Origin: Methanococcus voltae PS | GTDB lineage: Archaea > AGJL01 > Methanococci > Methanococcales > Methanococcaceae | Direction: 5' to 3' | Assembly: GCF_024807035.1 (NCBI RefSeq) | Contig: NZ_JANUCQ010000003.1 | Coordinates: forward strand, 62,001 to 126,000 | DNA: 64,000 nucleotides | Shown: positions 48,780 through 58,917 of the stretch, piece after piece | Numbering within the stretch: position 1 is the stretch's first letter | Layout of the letters: each line of letters starts with the position of its first letter | Notes under the pieces: generated by a model | Database searches by the model: none | What the model was told of the DNA's origin: nothing | The model's input: only the letters and a program-made list of their open reading frames with translations | Made by a program: the position numbers and the translations under genes

Positions 48780-50129
48780 TTAAAACGGCCAAATTAATGG
48801 CGTTACTGTTATTACCAATACTCCACAAATTAACTGTAATGGCCAGCCTGCTTTAAAGTAATCCTTGAATTTATAACCACCGGGCCCCAAAACTATCATA
48901 TTTGGTGGCGTAGCAATTGGTGTAAGGAAACAAGCTGAAGCTGCCATAGCTATTGCTATCAATATTGGTTTAGCACTTACGTCAAACGCGTCTGCCAAAG
49001 CTAATCCTATTGGCATTACCAAAGCTGCTGTAGCAGTATTTGACATGAAGTTAGTAATTATTGCCGTTAATACGTATGTAACCGCCAATAAAGCCATTGG
49101 TGATGTAATATGCGCGACACATATGTTTGCAATCATTGCTGCCGCACCCGTATTTGTTAATGCAATACTTAATGACAACATACCTGCAAATAAGAATATA
49201 GTTGTCCAAGAAATACTATTAAACGCTTCTTGCATTGTTATACAGCCTGTTATAACTACTAAACAAGCTCCTAACATAAATGCTGTAGTAATTGGAATTA
49301 CGTTGTAAACCGTTGCTAATAATACAAACAAGAATATAAGCATAGAAACCCACATTTTTTCTCGCCTATATACAATATCGCCTTCCTCAAATGTAGACTC
49401 AGAATCTGAATCAGGTAAAAATTTATGACCTATTATTGCGTAATACAAAATTCCTGCAACAAATAGTACAATACCCATCTGTGCAAAGTCAAAGAAACTT
49501 AATTGTGCCAATCCTGCCTGTTCTAACGTACTGTTTACAAGACCGTTTGGTGGCGTACCCACTAAAGTCATAGTACCGCCCAGAGAAGCTGCAAAAGCCA
49601 TCGGCATCAATATTTTACCCGGTCGTATACTTGCCGAAGCACATATGCCCATTACAATAGGAATGAATACCGCAGTAGTTCCAGTATTTGATAAAAATGC
49701 TGACATTCCACCGACTGCTGTCATAACCAGTATTAATAATAAATTTTTATTTTTTCCTGCACCTTTAACGGTTAATTGTCCAACTTTATCTGCAAAGCCG
49801 GTTCTAAACACAGCGTCACCCAATATAAAAGCTGCCATGAACAATACTACCCATTTGTTTCCAAATTGGCTGAATGCGTCTGCACTCGATAGTATATCTA
49901 TACCGGGAAAACTCAGCGCTACGGGTACTAACATCGCCGTTACCGCTAATGGTGCTGCTTCCGTAAAAAACATTGCTGCTGCAACTACTAAAATTATAAG
50001 TGTTAGTATTGCTTTTTCCTGATGAAAGTCGCCAATTTTTAAATCTTCGGTACTTTCTCCACTAAATGCGTATTTTGTGGCCCCTATGGCCAATAAAAAT
50101 ATTATAAAAAATACTATTGCTTTTTTCAA
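48780..50129 (-). CDS. SLC13/DASS-type sodium:anion symporter
   Basis: A 449-residue membrane protein of the divalent anion symporter family. SNTGTTAVFIPIV in the first half and SNTATAALVMPIG in the second half are the two repeated SNT substrate motifs, and GTPPNGLVNS and TPPNMIVLG follow each. The likely cargo is a dicarboxylate, sulfate or other divalent anion, undetermined here. The start is TTG at 50129, preceded by GGAGGTGTAAA. It is an isolated gene with a 920-base upstream gap. Confidence 0.83.
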   Translation of the reverse strand: MKKAIVFFIIFLLAIGATKYAFSGESTEDLKIGDFHQEKAILTLIILVVAAAMFFTEAAPLAVTAMLVPVALSFPGIDILSSADAFSQFGNKWVVLFMAAFILGDAVFRTGFADKVGQLTVKGAGKNKNLLLILVMTAVGGMSAFLSNTGTTAVFIPIVMGICASASIRPGKILMPMAFAASLGGTMTLVGTPPNGLVNSTLEQAGLAQLSFFDFAQMGIVLFVAGILYYAIIGHKFLPDSDSESTFEEGDIVYRREKMWVSMLIFLFVLLATVYNVIPITTAFMLGACLVVITGCITMQEAFNSISWTTIFLFAGMLSLSIALTNTGAAAMIANICVAHITSPMALLAVTYVLTAIITNFMSNTATAALVMPIGLALADAFDVSAKPILIAIAMAASACFLTPIATPPNMIVLGPGGYKFKDYFKAGWPLQLICGVLVITVTPLIWPF

Positions 50130-51049
50130 ATTTACACCTCCTTTATTCTATACCATATGTCCATTTCACCTCAAATTTATAATTCAATTGAATAATAAAA
50201 ATTATACGCCATCTTTTACAGTTTAATTATTTTGATTTATGTTTAATATTGTCTCTATTTTTATAATTTTATAGAGCGATATTTTTATATATTCCTATTT
50301 TGTTTCAAAAGTAAATATTAAATTAAATTTAAACCGTGTACTCTTCTTATATTTTAAATGCCCATAAATTCACGAAAATGCGAATTTTTTTTAAATTAAT
50401 GGTTTTAAATTCACTTTTATAGCCTAAAACTTCGAAAATATTAATATTTCATATTTTAAATCTCAGAATAATAACAAAATTAATAATCTTAAGTATATTT
50501 CAATTTAAGAATATACGGATTAATTTATTACTAGCATACTTTAAAAGTAAGTTAGCAATCTAAAGATTTTAATTATAATAGTTACTATATTGAAGAAATT
50601 GTTTTGACATTTTTCGATACTATCCTCTGTAATCACCCCGGATTACAAATTCATAGCATAGAAAGATAACAAATTCAAAACAGAAAAATTAGCGACGTTT
50701 TAAAACATCTAATATAACATTGTACTAATAATATATATTATTATTTATTTAATTTTACCATTTTTATGAAATGTAGTTATAAAAATAATACTCAATAGAT
50801 AAAAATTCTAAAATAGTAATATTACTAAAATAAAATATCTGAGATAGTATTATTATACCACAAATATTATAAATTTATATTTGTAAATTTATATATTTAT
50901 AAATATAAATGAAAGAATTAAATATAATATTTAAAACTACAACTGAATTACATCGAAGTAAATCGAATTAAAAATCAAAAATAATAAACAAATATGATAA
51001 TAGTTAATAAAAAATATAAAAATTAGTAATTATATTTAAAGTAGCTCGA
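50130..51049. other. Long non-coding stretch upstream of the SLC13-type gene
   Basis: About 920 bases without a supported gene. At 50628-50647 TGTAATC-ACCCCG-GATTACA forms a hairpin with a 7-base stem and GC-rich loop. At 50366-50387 AAATTC...GAATTT is followed by a run of T, as in an intrinsic terminator. A CTCTAT...ATAGAG pair is at 50273-50296 region (arms 50253-50258 and 50271-50276). The region may encode a small RNA or a leader for the transporter. It is not recognised as a known RNA. Confidence 0.4.
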
Positions 51050-51193
51050 TTATGCTCTTGCTTCTTTAGCTTTAGGTCTTAAATTTGAGTAACCGCATTT
51101 TCTACATTTTGTAGCTTTCCAAGCATTTCTTGCGTTACATTTCATGCAAATCTTTTTTGTAAAAACTCTTTTTATAGCTTCGTCAAATGCCAT
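51050..51193 (-). CDS. rpl40e: 50S ribosomal protein L40e
   Basis: A 47-residue ribosomal protein with a C4 zinc finger: CMKCNARN and [25 protein letters not shown] is typical for archaeal L40e. GGTGAAATT precedes the ATG. The upstream 371 bases and downstream 920 bases hold no other gene that I can support, so it appears alone. Confidence 0.93.
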   Translation of the reverse strand: MAFDEAIKRVFTKKICMKCNARNAWKATKCRKCGYSNLRPKAKEARA

Positions 51194-51564
51194 AATTTCA
51201 CCATTTAATTGTGTTTTATTCAATATCTATTATTATATCCAATTTTAAATTTGTTCAGACTTAAAATTCAAAATTATATGCTAAATCATAATTTATCATT
51301 GTTTATAATAAATATACACGTCCAATATAAATAAATATTGTATAACAATTGTATAGCAATATAATGTATAATAAATATCTTCATAGGTATTGTTTCATAA
51401 GATATTTAAACATTACCATTGTACTATATAAGCATTACTTAAAGTGTACCAATATTATTAATTTAGTAAGATATTATTCATTATGATATATAAATAATAT
51501 TATATTATTAAAAATCAATAAAAGGTATTTTTGATTAAAAATTTATATTTATTATGTTTTTCGG
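51194..51564. other. Non-coding stretch upstream of rpl40e
   Basis: About 371 bases of AT-rich DNA. Small repeats such as ATTGTATAACAATTGTATAGCAAT near 51337-51360 are present, and ATTGTACTATATAAGC near 51418 resembles a TATA element. I see no RNA gene or coding frame. The promoter of rpl40e should lie near its start. Confidence 0.4.
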
Positions 51565-52074
51565 TTATTTAACATCTTTTAAAAGCTCTTTTTGGAATTC
51601 AATAATTTCATCAGATGTTTTACCACAGTAAAAGTCCAATAATTTTTTATTTAATTCTATAAATGTGTGAGCCCACTTAAAACCATTTAAAAGTTTATAG
51701 GCTTCCTCTTTATAATCTGCAATATATAAAGTGGCTATTGTAGCTTCCAAAGTCGTAAGTTTGCAAGGTTTACCATAATTTACAGGATTTCCTGCAACTA
51801 AAAAAGGTAAACTACGTTGTGTTTTTGAATTTGTCTTTTTAAATACTTCTTCAGCTTGTTTCCAAGAGCAATCCAATGCCATAATCCCATTTTTTTCTAC
51901 AATATCCCTATCTTCAAAAGATACTGTTTTCTCAGCGTAGGGGTTAAGTAATATGGCATTTCTCGGTAGTCTTCTAGGGTTTGTAAGTATTTTTGCATAC
52001 CCCATCTTACCCATTTTTAAAGCAGTGCAACGTTTTGGGTCACATTGCTTAGCGTGATAAATGTATAAATTCAT
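51565..52074 (-). CDS. tsr3: Tsr3-type rRNA aminocarboxypropyltransferase (DUF367)
   Basis: A protein of about 169 residues of the Tsr3/DUF367 family, which adds the aminocarboxypropyl group from SAM to a modified uridine in small-subunit rRNA. HAKQCDPKRCTALKMGK, the LNPYAEKT region, ALDCSWKQAEE and RSLPFLVAGNPVNYG match. The ATG at 52074 is preferred, with AGGGATTTT before it; the longer frame to 52116 has no such site. It appears to be transcribed alone. Confidence 0.9.
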   Translation of the reverse strand: MNLYIYHAKQCDPKRCTALKMGKMGYAKILTNPRRLPRNAILLNPYAEKTVSFEDRDIVEKNGIMALDCSWKQAEEVFKKTNSKTQRSLPFLVAGNPVNYGKPCKLTTLEATIATLYIADYKEEAYKLLNGFKWAHTFIELNKKLLDFYCGKTSDEIIEFQKELLKDVK

Positions 52075-52344
52075 AAAATCCCTTATTAAGTGTATTATTA
52101 GATTATAAATCACCATATACTACTAAGATTAAGTTACTGATAAATTATAATAAATTGTATTTATTTTTATATTATGCATTATTTCTATTATAGATTACAC
52201 ATATTTAAAGAATTATATATATTATGTAGTATATCATTATTGTTAAACAATTGTAGGATTCATTAATATTTATATATTATATATTTATGAAGTATGCAAA
52301 TTAAAATTTATATTAAATATATATTAAATATAATTGGTGCAAAT

Positions 52345-53592
52345 ATGGACATATTATCTAATAACACGAAATTAACCAAATCAAACGATTTTAAAAATAA
52401 AATAGGAAATTTAAATAATTTTAATTATAAAACTGCTTTTCTATTAAGCGGGGAACATATTGAATTACCATTTGCAGAATTAAAAGCACTTTTAGAACTT
52501 TATACGCAAGATAATTCAAAAAAAATAACCAATTCTGAAGGATTAAACATTCAAAAATATATCGAAGATAATTTATTTTGTAATTTTTCGGATAATGCAG
52601 TACATAACAAAGAAAACCCGAATAAGTCAAATTACGTCATATATGATGAAAATTTAAGTTGTGAAACTTTAGTTAAAATTATAAATAGAGCTGGTTATGT
52701 AAATGAAGCTCATAAAATACTTTATGAATCAGAATATTGTGAAGATAATGATATTAATGATTTAAACGTACTAAATGCAGATAATGTTATAAATAACATT
52801 TATGAATTGCTTGAAAATATGGAAATTCCTCAAATAAGCGGTTCTTTTGCAGTTAGGGTTCAAAAATTGTATAAAAGTAGCACTTTAAAAACTATGCCTA
52901 TTGAAAGGCATATTGGAAGCATAATAAGCCAAAAAATGCAAGGAAATTTAAAAGTTAATTTAAAGAATCCTGACTGGATAGTTAAAGTTATGATATTAAA
53001 GGATAGAATTTATTTATCCCTAGTTGTGTCAAAAAGAGATGTCGAATATTTTGAGCATAATAGACCACATATGCGCGCTTATTTCCATCCTGGTTGTATA
53101 TTACCAAAATTAGCCCGATGTATTGTTAATTTATCCCGGGTTAATGAAAATGATGTTTTATATGACCCATTTTGTGGAACGGGCGGTTTTTTAATAGAAG
53201 CGGGATTACTAGGCTGTAAATTAATAGGTAGTGATATAGACTATCAAATGGTGAATGGTACCAAATTAAATTTAGAAACATATGATTTAAACGATAAAGT
53301 AATTTGTATAAAGCAACTCGATGCAAATGAGGCTAAATCATACATTAACTCTTTGGAAATATCCAAAGTAGATTCTATGGTTACTGACCCACCTTATGGT
53401 ATTTCCACATCTAAAAAAGGAGATATGTCTGAAATATTTGATAAATTATGTTTATTATTAAAAAAAGGCGGTTATATGTCCTTTGCAGCACCATGTATTA
53501 TGGATTTAAATTTAGAATTGGTAGAATTGTATTCTATAAAAGTACATAAGAGTTTAACTAGATATATTCACGTTTATAAAAAATTAGAGTAA
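52345..53592 (+). CDS. trmG10: tRNA (guanine-N2)-10 methyltransferase
   Basis: A protein of about 415 residues with an N-terminal THUMP-type RNA-binding region (AFLLSGEHIELPFAELKALLELY) and a C-terminal SAM-dependent methyltransferase. The catalytic-type motif DPPYG lies in VTDPPYGIS, and the SAM site in DPFCGTGGFLIEAGLLG. It methylates G10 of tRNA, as in archaeal Trm-G10. The start at 52345 follows GGTGCAAAT. Its THUMP part is interrupted by an Asn-rich stretch. Confidence 0.88.
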   Translation: MDILSNNTKLTKSNDFKNKIGNLNNFNYKTAFLLSGEHIELPFAELKALLELYTQDNSKKITNSEGLNIQKYIEDNLFCNFSDNAVHNKENPNKSNYVIYDENLSCETLVKIINRAGYVNEAHKILYESEYCEDNDINDLNVLNADNVINNIYELLENMEIPQISGSFAVRVQKLYKSSTLKTMPIERHIGSIISQKMQGNLKVNLKNPDWIVKVMILKDRIYLSLVVSKRDVEYFEHNRPHMRAYFHPGCILPKLARCIVNLSRVNENDVLYDPFCGTGGFLIEAGLLGCKLIGSDIDYQMVNGTKLNLETYDLNDKVICIKQLDANEAKSYINSLEISKVDSMVTDPPYGISTSKKGDMSEIFDKLCLLLKKGGYMSFAAPCIMDLNLELVELYSIKVHKSLTRYIHVYKKLE

Positions 53593-53879
53593 TTTTAGCC
53601 CAATAGTACAATTCTTCTAATTATATACATTTTTTATACATTTTCATTTAAGATTAATTTCTATTTTAAAATATAATTTAAAGTTTTAAAAAATTATAAA
53701 TAAAACTATAGCATATTAATTATACCAAATAGTAATAATTTACATAATCATATAATTTACATATTTACATATATACAAACGTCATATTATAGCGTATTAT
53801 AAAGTTTATAATAGTTTCTATGTTTACATTATGATTAGGAACACTATTAAAGACAGTTTCTAATGGAGGGTGTGATAAC

Positions 53880-55289
53880 ATGAAAATCATAGTTGTAGGG
53901 GGAGGAACCTCCGGAATACTTTCAGCATTAGCCCTTGGAAAAGAAGGTCACGAAGTATTAGTACTTGAAAAAAACGATAAAATCGGAGGATTATGCCGAA
54001 GTGAAACTATTGACGGGTACACCGTGGATATTGGAGTTCATGCAATAACCATGCTAAATAACGGACCATTAACTAGACTTTTGGATAAATATTCGCAGTA
54101 TCTTCCAAATTTCAAACCTTATGGAGAATATTATATTAGAACAGACCAACTTCATAAGATACCAGTTTCTATGCATGAATGGATGACTACCGCCGTAATA
54201 CCTCATAAAGATAAACTATTAGTTACTTCAAAAATTATAGACCTTATGACTGTTGGATTCGATAAGGAAGCTTCAGTATGTGATATTGTTAAAGATTTAA
54301 ATCTTAGTGAACCTACTTTGGAATTTTTTGACACATTTTCATACTTCCTAAGTGGTGAAGGAATGGATAAAACGCCCCTTTGGAGATTATTCACCGGTGC
54401 AGGTTACATTCCAGAAGATGATATAATTCCATTCATATATAATGATTTAAGGATAAATCCATTACGTAAATCAATTTCCAAGAAATTTGATTCTGGAAGA
54501 CTTTGGAATATGGTGGATGATGGATTATTAAAATCAATTAAAAATAAATCAAAAAAATATATTACTAAATTTATGGGTGAGGCCAGATTTGGTAGCCAAG
54601 GCTATCCAATGGGCGGAGTTCAATCCATTTGCAATTGTGTATGCAATTCTATGATAAATACAACTTTAAAAACCAATGAAGAAGTTTTAAAAATCACTCA
54701 AGAAGAAAATACGTATTATGTATATACTAAAAACGATATTTATAAAGCAGATGTCATAATTTATTCTGCGCCTGCTGTTACAATCCCTAATGTTGTTAAA
54801 AATGTTGAAGAAGTAAATAGTTATAATGAAAAATTCAAAAATATCAAATTTTCAGAATCTACTACCATATGGGTTGGTGATGAAGAAAATTACTTCCCAT
54901 ACATTGGTTCTGAAGTTTGGGTCGATTATCCATGTTGGGCTACAACTACATCAAATTATGACCCATGGCTTGCTCCAAAAGGAAAACATTTAATGGGTTT
55001 CTCATTTGTAAATAGCAAAGAAGAAGATGCAATAATTTCAATTGAAAATAAATTAAATATTAATCTTGATAAGGTTGATATGCTACATATTCAGAAAACA
55101 ATCCCTGAACACGCCTCTTGTGCAATAGACCAGTTCTTTGTATACCCTAAAGTTAAAAATAACTTCTATGTGGTAGGTACTGATTCAGACCCTCGTAGTA
55201 TGGGCGTAACTAGGGCATCTTACTCTGTTGAAATGATGCTTTCTGAATTCAAAAACACCTATCAAAATAATTTGCCACCTAAATTATAA
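53880..55289 (+). CDS. FAD-dependent oxidoreductase, phytoene-desaturase-like
   Basis: A 469-residue protein with an N-terminal Rossmann FAD motif (VVGGGTSGILSALALGKEGHEVLVLEKNDKIGG) and the desaturase/amine-oxidase layout. The middle carries GVHAITML and AGYIPEDDIIPFI, and the C-terminus a short FYVVGTDSDPRSMGVTRASYS flavin motif. The substrate is unknown. Related proteins act on isoprenoids or amines, but residues that decide the substrate are not assigned here. GGAGGGTGTGATAAC precedes the start. Confidence 0.8.
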   Translation: MKIIVVGGGTSGILSALALGKEGHEVLVLEKNDKIGGLCRSETIDGYTVDIGVHAITMLNNGPLTRLLDKYSQYLPNFKPYGEYYIRTDQLHKIPVSMHEWMTTAVIPHKDKLLVTSKIIDLMTVGFDKEASVCDIVKDLNLSEPTLEFFDTFSYFLSGEGMDKTPLWRLFTGAGYIPEDDIIPFIYNDLRINPLRKSISKKFDSGRLWNMVDDGLLKSIKNKSKKYITKFMGEARFGSQGYPMGGVQSICNCVCNSMINTTLKTNEEVLKITQEENTYYVYTKNDIYKADVIIYSAPAVTIPNVVKNVEEVNSYNEKFKNIKFSESTTIWVGDEENYFPYIGSEVWVDYPCWATTTSNYDPWLAPKGKHLMGFSFVNSKEEDAIISIENKLNINLDKVDMLHIQKTIPEHASCAIDQFFVYPKVKNNFYVVGTDSDPRSMGVTRASYSVEMMLSEFKNTYQNNLPPKL

Positions 55290-55496
55290 TATAACAATAT
55301 TTATATTTTTTAATATTATAGAAAAGTTTAAAAATGTTTAAATATATCTTACTGTATTCGTATATTATTCGTATATTTTTGAAATTAATAAAGATAACTT
55401 ATTTAATATCTGTTTTAGAATTTTAAAAATAATTAAAAGTACCCGAAAAGTACCGAATATAAACAAAATTTTACATTAATTTAAACTGGTGAAAAT

Positions 55497-56060
55497 TTGA
55501 AAAGAGTTTTAGATGAAACATTGGAAAGTTCCCCCATAATCAAAAGAGGAGAGTATAACTACTTCATACATCCTATAGCTGACGGTGTGCCTTTATTCAC
55601 ATCCGATTTATTGAGAGATGTTGCTACAAGAACAATTAAAAAAATAGATACCAACATTGACAAAATAGTAACTGCAGAAGCTATGGGTATCCCTATTGCT
55701 ACAGCTATTTCAATGTCAACAGACATTCCTTACGTAGTTATGAGAAAAAGACAGTATTTCTTAGAAGGAGAAGTTCCTGTTCATCAAGAAACCGGATACA
55801 GTAAAGGAGAATTGTATTTAAACGGTGTTCAGAAAGGGGATAGAGTTACAATCGTAGACGATGTTTTATCAACAGGTGGGACATTAATTGCAGTTATTAG
55901 AGCTCTCGAAAGAGCTGGCGCTGAAATAGTAGATATTGTTTGCGTAATTGAAAGAGGGGACGGAAAAGCAAAAGTTAAAGAAGTAACTGGCTACGATGTG
56001 CAAACTTTAGTTAAAATAGAAGTTACAGAAAACGGTGTAGTAATTTTAGAATCAAAATAA
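55497..56060 (+). CDS. hpt: Hypoxanthine/guanine phosphoribosyltransferase
   Basis: A 187-residue purine salvage enzyme that converts hypoxanthine and probably guanine plus PRPP to IMP or GMP. The PRPP-binding motif [13 protein letters not shown] is clear, and the [13 protein letters not shown] and [11 protein letters not shown] segments match archaeal enzymes. The start is TTG at 55497, preceded by GGTGAAAAT, so an ATG-based start would lose the N-terminus. It appears to be transcribed alone. Confidence 0.92.
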   Translation: MKRVLDETLESSPIIKRGEYNYFIHPIADGVPLFTSDLLRDVATRTIKKIDTNIDKIVTAEAMGIPIATAISMSTDIPYVVMRKRQYFLEGEVPVHQETGYSKGELYLNGVQKGDRVTIVDDVLSTGGTLIAVIRALERAGAEIVDIVCVIERGDGKAKVKEVTGYDVQTLVKIEVTENGVVILESK

Positions 56061-56212
56061 TTATTTAAAACATTATATTTATATAAATTCTAATTTATTT
56101 TTAATTAATCTATTATATTTTTATTATATTTTTATTATTTTTAGAATAACTCTATTTTTATAATATATCAAATATTTTAGTTATTTTAAGTATTTTAAGT
56201 ATTTTAAACAAT

Positions 56213-56244
56213 ATTTGACTATTTGACTATTTGACTATTTAACT
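56213..56244. repeat. Short tandem repeat
   Basis: The 8-base unit ATTTGACT is repeated three times, followed by a variant ATTTAACT, between hpt and the nitroreductase-like gene. A similar pair of TATTTTAAG words lies just before (about 56184-56202). Such repeats may come from replication slippage; a regulatory role is not shown. Confidence 0.7.
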
Positions 56245-56309
56245 TTTTAATTCACCAAATATTTATATCAAAAATCAAATAATTTAATATATAAATAGTA
56301 GGTGATACT

Positions 56310-56828
56310 ATGGAAGCCATTTTTGAAAGAAGGAGCATAAGAAAATATCTTGAAAAGCCGATATCAAAAGAATTAATTCTTGATTTGCTAAAAGCAGGTA
56401 TGTATGCCCCTACCGCATGTAATCAACGACCTTGGGAGTTTTTAGTAATTGATAACCCCGAAACTCTGTTAAAAATTACAGAAGTTCACCCATATTCTCA
56501 AATGCTGAAGGAAGCTCCGGTTTGTATTGCGGTTTGTTGCAATAAAGACAGAACTAATAAAATAGGAGACCCATTTTGGGACCAAGATTGTGCGGCAGCT
56601 ACAGAAAATATATTGCTTGAGGCACAAGATAAAGGGTTAGGTGCAGTTTGGTTAGGTGTTTATCCAAAAGAAAATCTTATGAACGATTTGAAAAGAATTT
56701 TAGGAATTCCTGAAAACGTAATACCTTTTGCATTGATTTCATTAGGATATCCTGCGGAAAAACCAGAATATGTTGAGAAATTTGACAGTTCTAGAGTTTA
56801 CTATAATGATTGGAAACATAGGTACTAA
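56310..56828 (+). CDS. Nitroreductase-family FMN protein
   Basis: A 172-residue protein of the nitroreductase/FMN reductase fold. IFERRSIRKYLEKPI at the N-terminus, ACNQRPWEFLVI and the DCAAATENILLEAQDKGLGAVWLG region match the family and the flavin and dimer contacts. The natural substrate is unknown; homologues reduce quinones, flavins or nitro compounds. GGTGATACT precedes the start. It is a single gene between hpt and the glycyl-tRNA synthetase. Confidence 0.85.
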   Translation: MEAIFERRSIRKYLEKPISKELILDLLKAGMYAPTACNQRPWEFLVIDNPETLLKITEVHPYSQMLKEAPVCIAVCCNKDRTNKIGDPFWDQDCAAATENILLEAQDKGLGAVWLGVYPKENLMNDLKRILGIPENVIPFALISLGYPAEKPEYVEKFDSSRVYYNDWKHRY

Positions 56829-56928
56829 TAATACCTGTAAAAAAATAAAATTAAAACTAAAAATAAAAATAAAAAATAAAAAATAAAAAATTATAATTAA
56901 TTAAAATAAAATAAAAAATATATATTTA

Positions 56929-58683
56929 TTATTTTAAAGAATTAGTGATGTAATCACCTAATTCTTCGATTTTTAATCTTTTTTGACTTCTTTCATCCCT
57001 TTCACGGATTGTAACGGTTCCACTATCTAAAGATTCACCATCAACGGTGATACAGAACGGAGTACCTACTTCATCCATTCTTAAATATCTTCTACCGATA
57101 GCACCACTATCATCATATTCTGCTATTATTCCAGAATTTCTAAGCGTTTCTTCGATTTCTTTTGCAATGATTGGCATTTGTTCCTTATTTACCAATGGGA
57201 AAACACCTGCTTTGATAGGTGCTACAGTTGGTGCCAATTTCATGAATGTTCTATCTTCTTCTTCGTTGAAAGAGTGTTCAATAACAAAGTAAGTTATTCT
57301 ATCAACACCGTAGGACGGCTCGATAACGTGAGGAATTACCTTTTCTCCAGTTATCTTCTTAGTTACTTTTTTAGCGCCGATATATTCGCTTGTTAATTCG
57401 AATTCTTTATCATCTTCTGCTTTTAATACGTATTTATTGCCTTTTTCTGCATTTTCGATGTCTGAAACCATTTCTTCGATTTCTTTATAGTCCATCTCTG
57501 AAATCAATTTTTGAATTATTTTTGAATCTCCTTTAAAGGTTTTTCCCAATGCTTTAAAGTTTAATTCAATATCAAAAGTCTCAATTTCCTTAGGTTCTGC
57601 ATATTCTACAAATACGCTTAAATCTTCACCACTTGTAGCCATATGTGATTTTAAATCGTAATCGGTTCTATCTGCTACCCCTACACATTCAACCCATCCA
57701 AATCTATCGGAATAAAGTTCTGCATCCCAACAATCTGAAGCGTAATGCGCCATTTCGTTTGGTAAATGTTGTCTAAATCTCATTTTGTTTGCGTCAATTC
57801 CCACGTCAAGTAAGAAATTAGCAGTTACTGAAATAAAGTACGCAATAGCTTTGTTTTTTACAATACCTTTTTCTACAGCTTCGCCCAAAGTCATTTTAAC
57901 GATTTTTTCTTCTGCAGATAATGTGTCATCTTCTTGGTTTTTTGAAGGCAATAATGGTAAAACCATATCTTTTACACGCTCGAACTTCTCATAGTTCTTT
58001 TTATCAGGGTGTATAAAAAATTCAGCTTCTGCTTGGCTAAATTCCCTAAGTCTTATAACTCCCTGTCTTGGTGAAATCTCATTTCTGTATGATTTACCAA
58101 TTTGGACAGCTCCAAACGGTAATTTATTTCTAAAAAACTGATTTATTCTTTTAAATTGGATAAATATACCTTGTGCAGTTTCAGGTCTCATAAAAGCTAC
58201 TCTTTTACCACTTGGACCAATTGAAGTTTTAAACATTAAGTTAAAGGTATCAACGTCTTTAAATTCGCCACCACATAATGGACATTTTATATTATTTTCA
58301 ACGATTAACGCCTGTAATTCTTCGAGTGTCTTACCTTCTGTATCGATATCTACGTTTTCCTCGATTATGTGGTCTGCTCTGAATGATTCATTACATTCTT
58401 TACATTGTACCAAGGGGTCTGTAAAGTTATCAACGTGTCCAGATGCCTTTAAAACTTCATAAGGGTTTATTGTAGGCCCCTCTATCTCGTAAAATCCTTC
58501 ATTAATAATATAATGCTTTCTCCAAGTATTTACAATATTATTCTTTAAAATTGCACCTAATGGACCGTAATCAAAGAAACCTGCAATTCCTCCGTAAATT
58601 TCAAAGGAATTCCATAAATAACCTCTTCTTTTAATTAAATCCATTATTTTATTATATTTTTCATTTTTATCTATTTTTTCCAT
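56929..58683 (-). CDS. glyS: Glycyl-tRNA synthetase
   Basis: A 584-residue class II glycyl-tRNA synthetase of the archaeal/eukaryal type. GYLWNSFEIYGGIAGFFDYGP and FRNEISPRQGVIRLREFSQAE (motif 2 region) are diagnostic, and YGVDRITYF gives motif 3. A small zinc-type insertion shows CKECNESF and CPLCGGEF. The C-terminal anticodon-binding domain runs from about residue 480. GGTGATTAA precedes the start. Confidence 0.95.
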   Translation of the reverse strand: MEKIDKNEKYNKIMDLIKRRGYLWNSFEIYGGIAGFFDYGPLGAILKNNIVNTWRKHYIINEGFYEIEGPTINPYEVLKASGHVDNFTDPLVQCKECNESFRADHIIEENVDIDTEGKTLEELQALIVENNIKCPLCGGEFKDVDTFNLMFKTSIGPSGKRVAFMRPETAQGIFIQFKRINQFFRNKLPFGAVQIGKSYRNEISPRQGVIRLREFSQAEAEFFIHPDKKNYEKFERVKDMVLPLLPSKNQEDDTLSAEEKIVKMTLGEAVEKGIVKNKAIAYFISVTANFLLDVGIDANKMRFRQHLPNEMAHYASDCWDAELYSDRFGWVECVGVADRTDYDLKSHMATSGEDLSVFVEYAEPKEIETFDIELNFKALGKTFKGDSKIIQKLISEMDYKEIEEMVSDIENAEKGNKYVLKAEDDKEFELTSEYIGAKKVTKKITGEKVIPHVIEPSYGVDRITYFVIEHSFNEEEDRTFMKLAPTVAPIKAGVFPLVNKEQMPIIAKEIEETLRNSGIIAEYDDSGAIGRRYLRMDEVGTPFCITVDGESLDSGTVTIRERDERSQKRLKIEELGDYITNSLK

Positions 58684-58917
58684 TTAATCACCAATTATTA
58701 AAAATTAGATTAAATCAACTTGATTAATATTATACTTTTATCAGAATTAATAAACTCATTAAAATTAATAGAATAATTTATTATATTTTCTATTATAGTT
58801 TATAGTATAATTTCCTATTGTTATATTTGTTTATTATATTTGTTTATATTATTTAATTATAACATTTACCTCTACAACATACCTATGAATCTTAATTTTC
58901 TATTTTAGCCAGGATTA

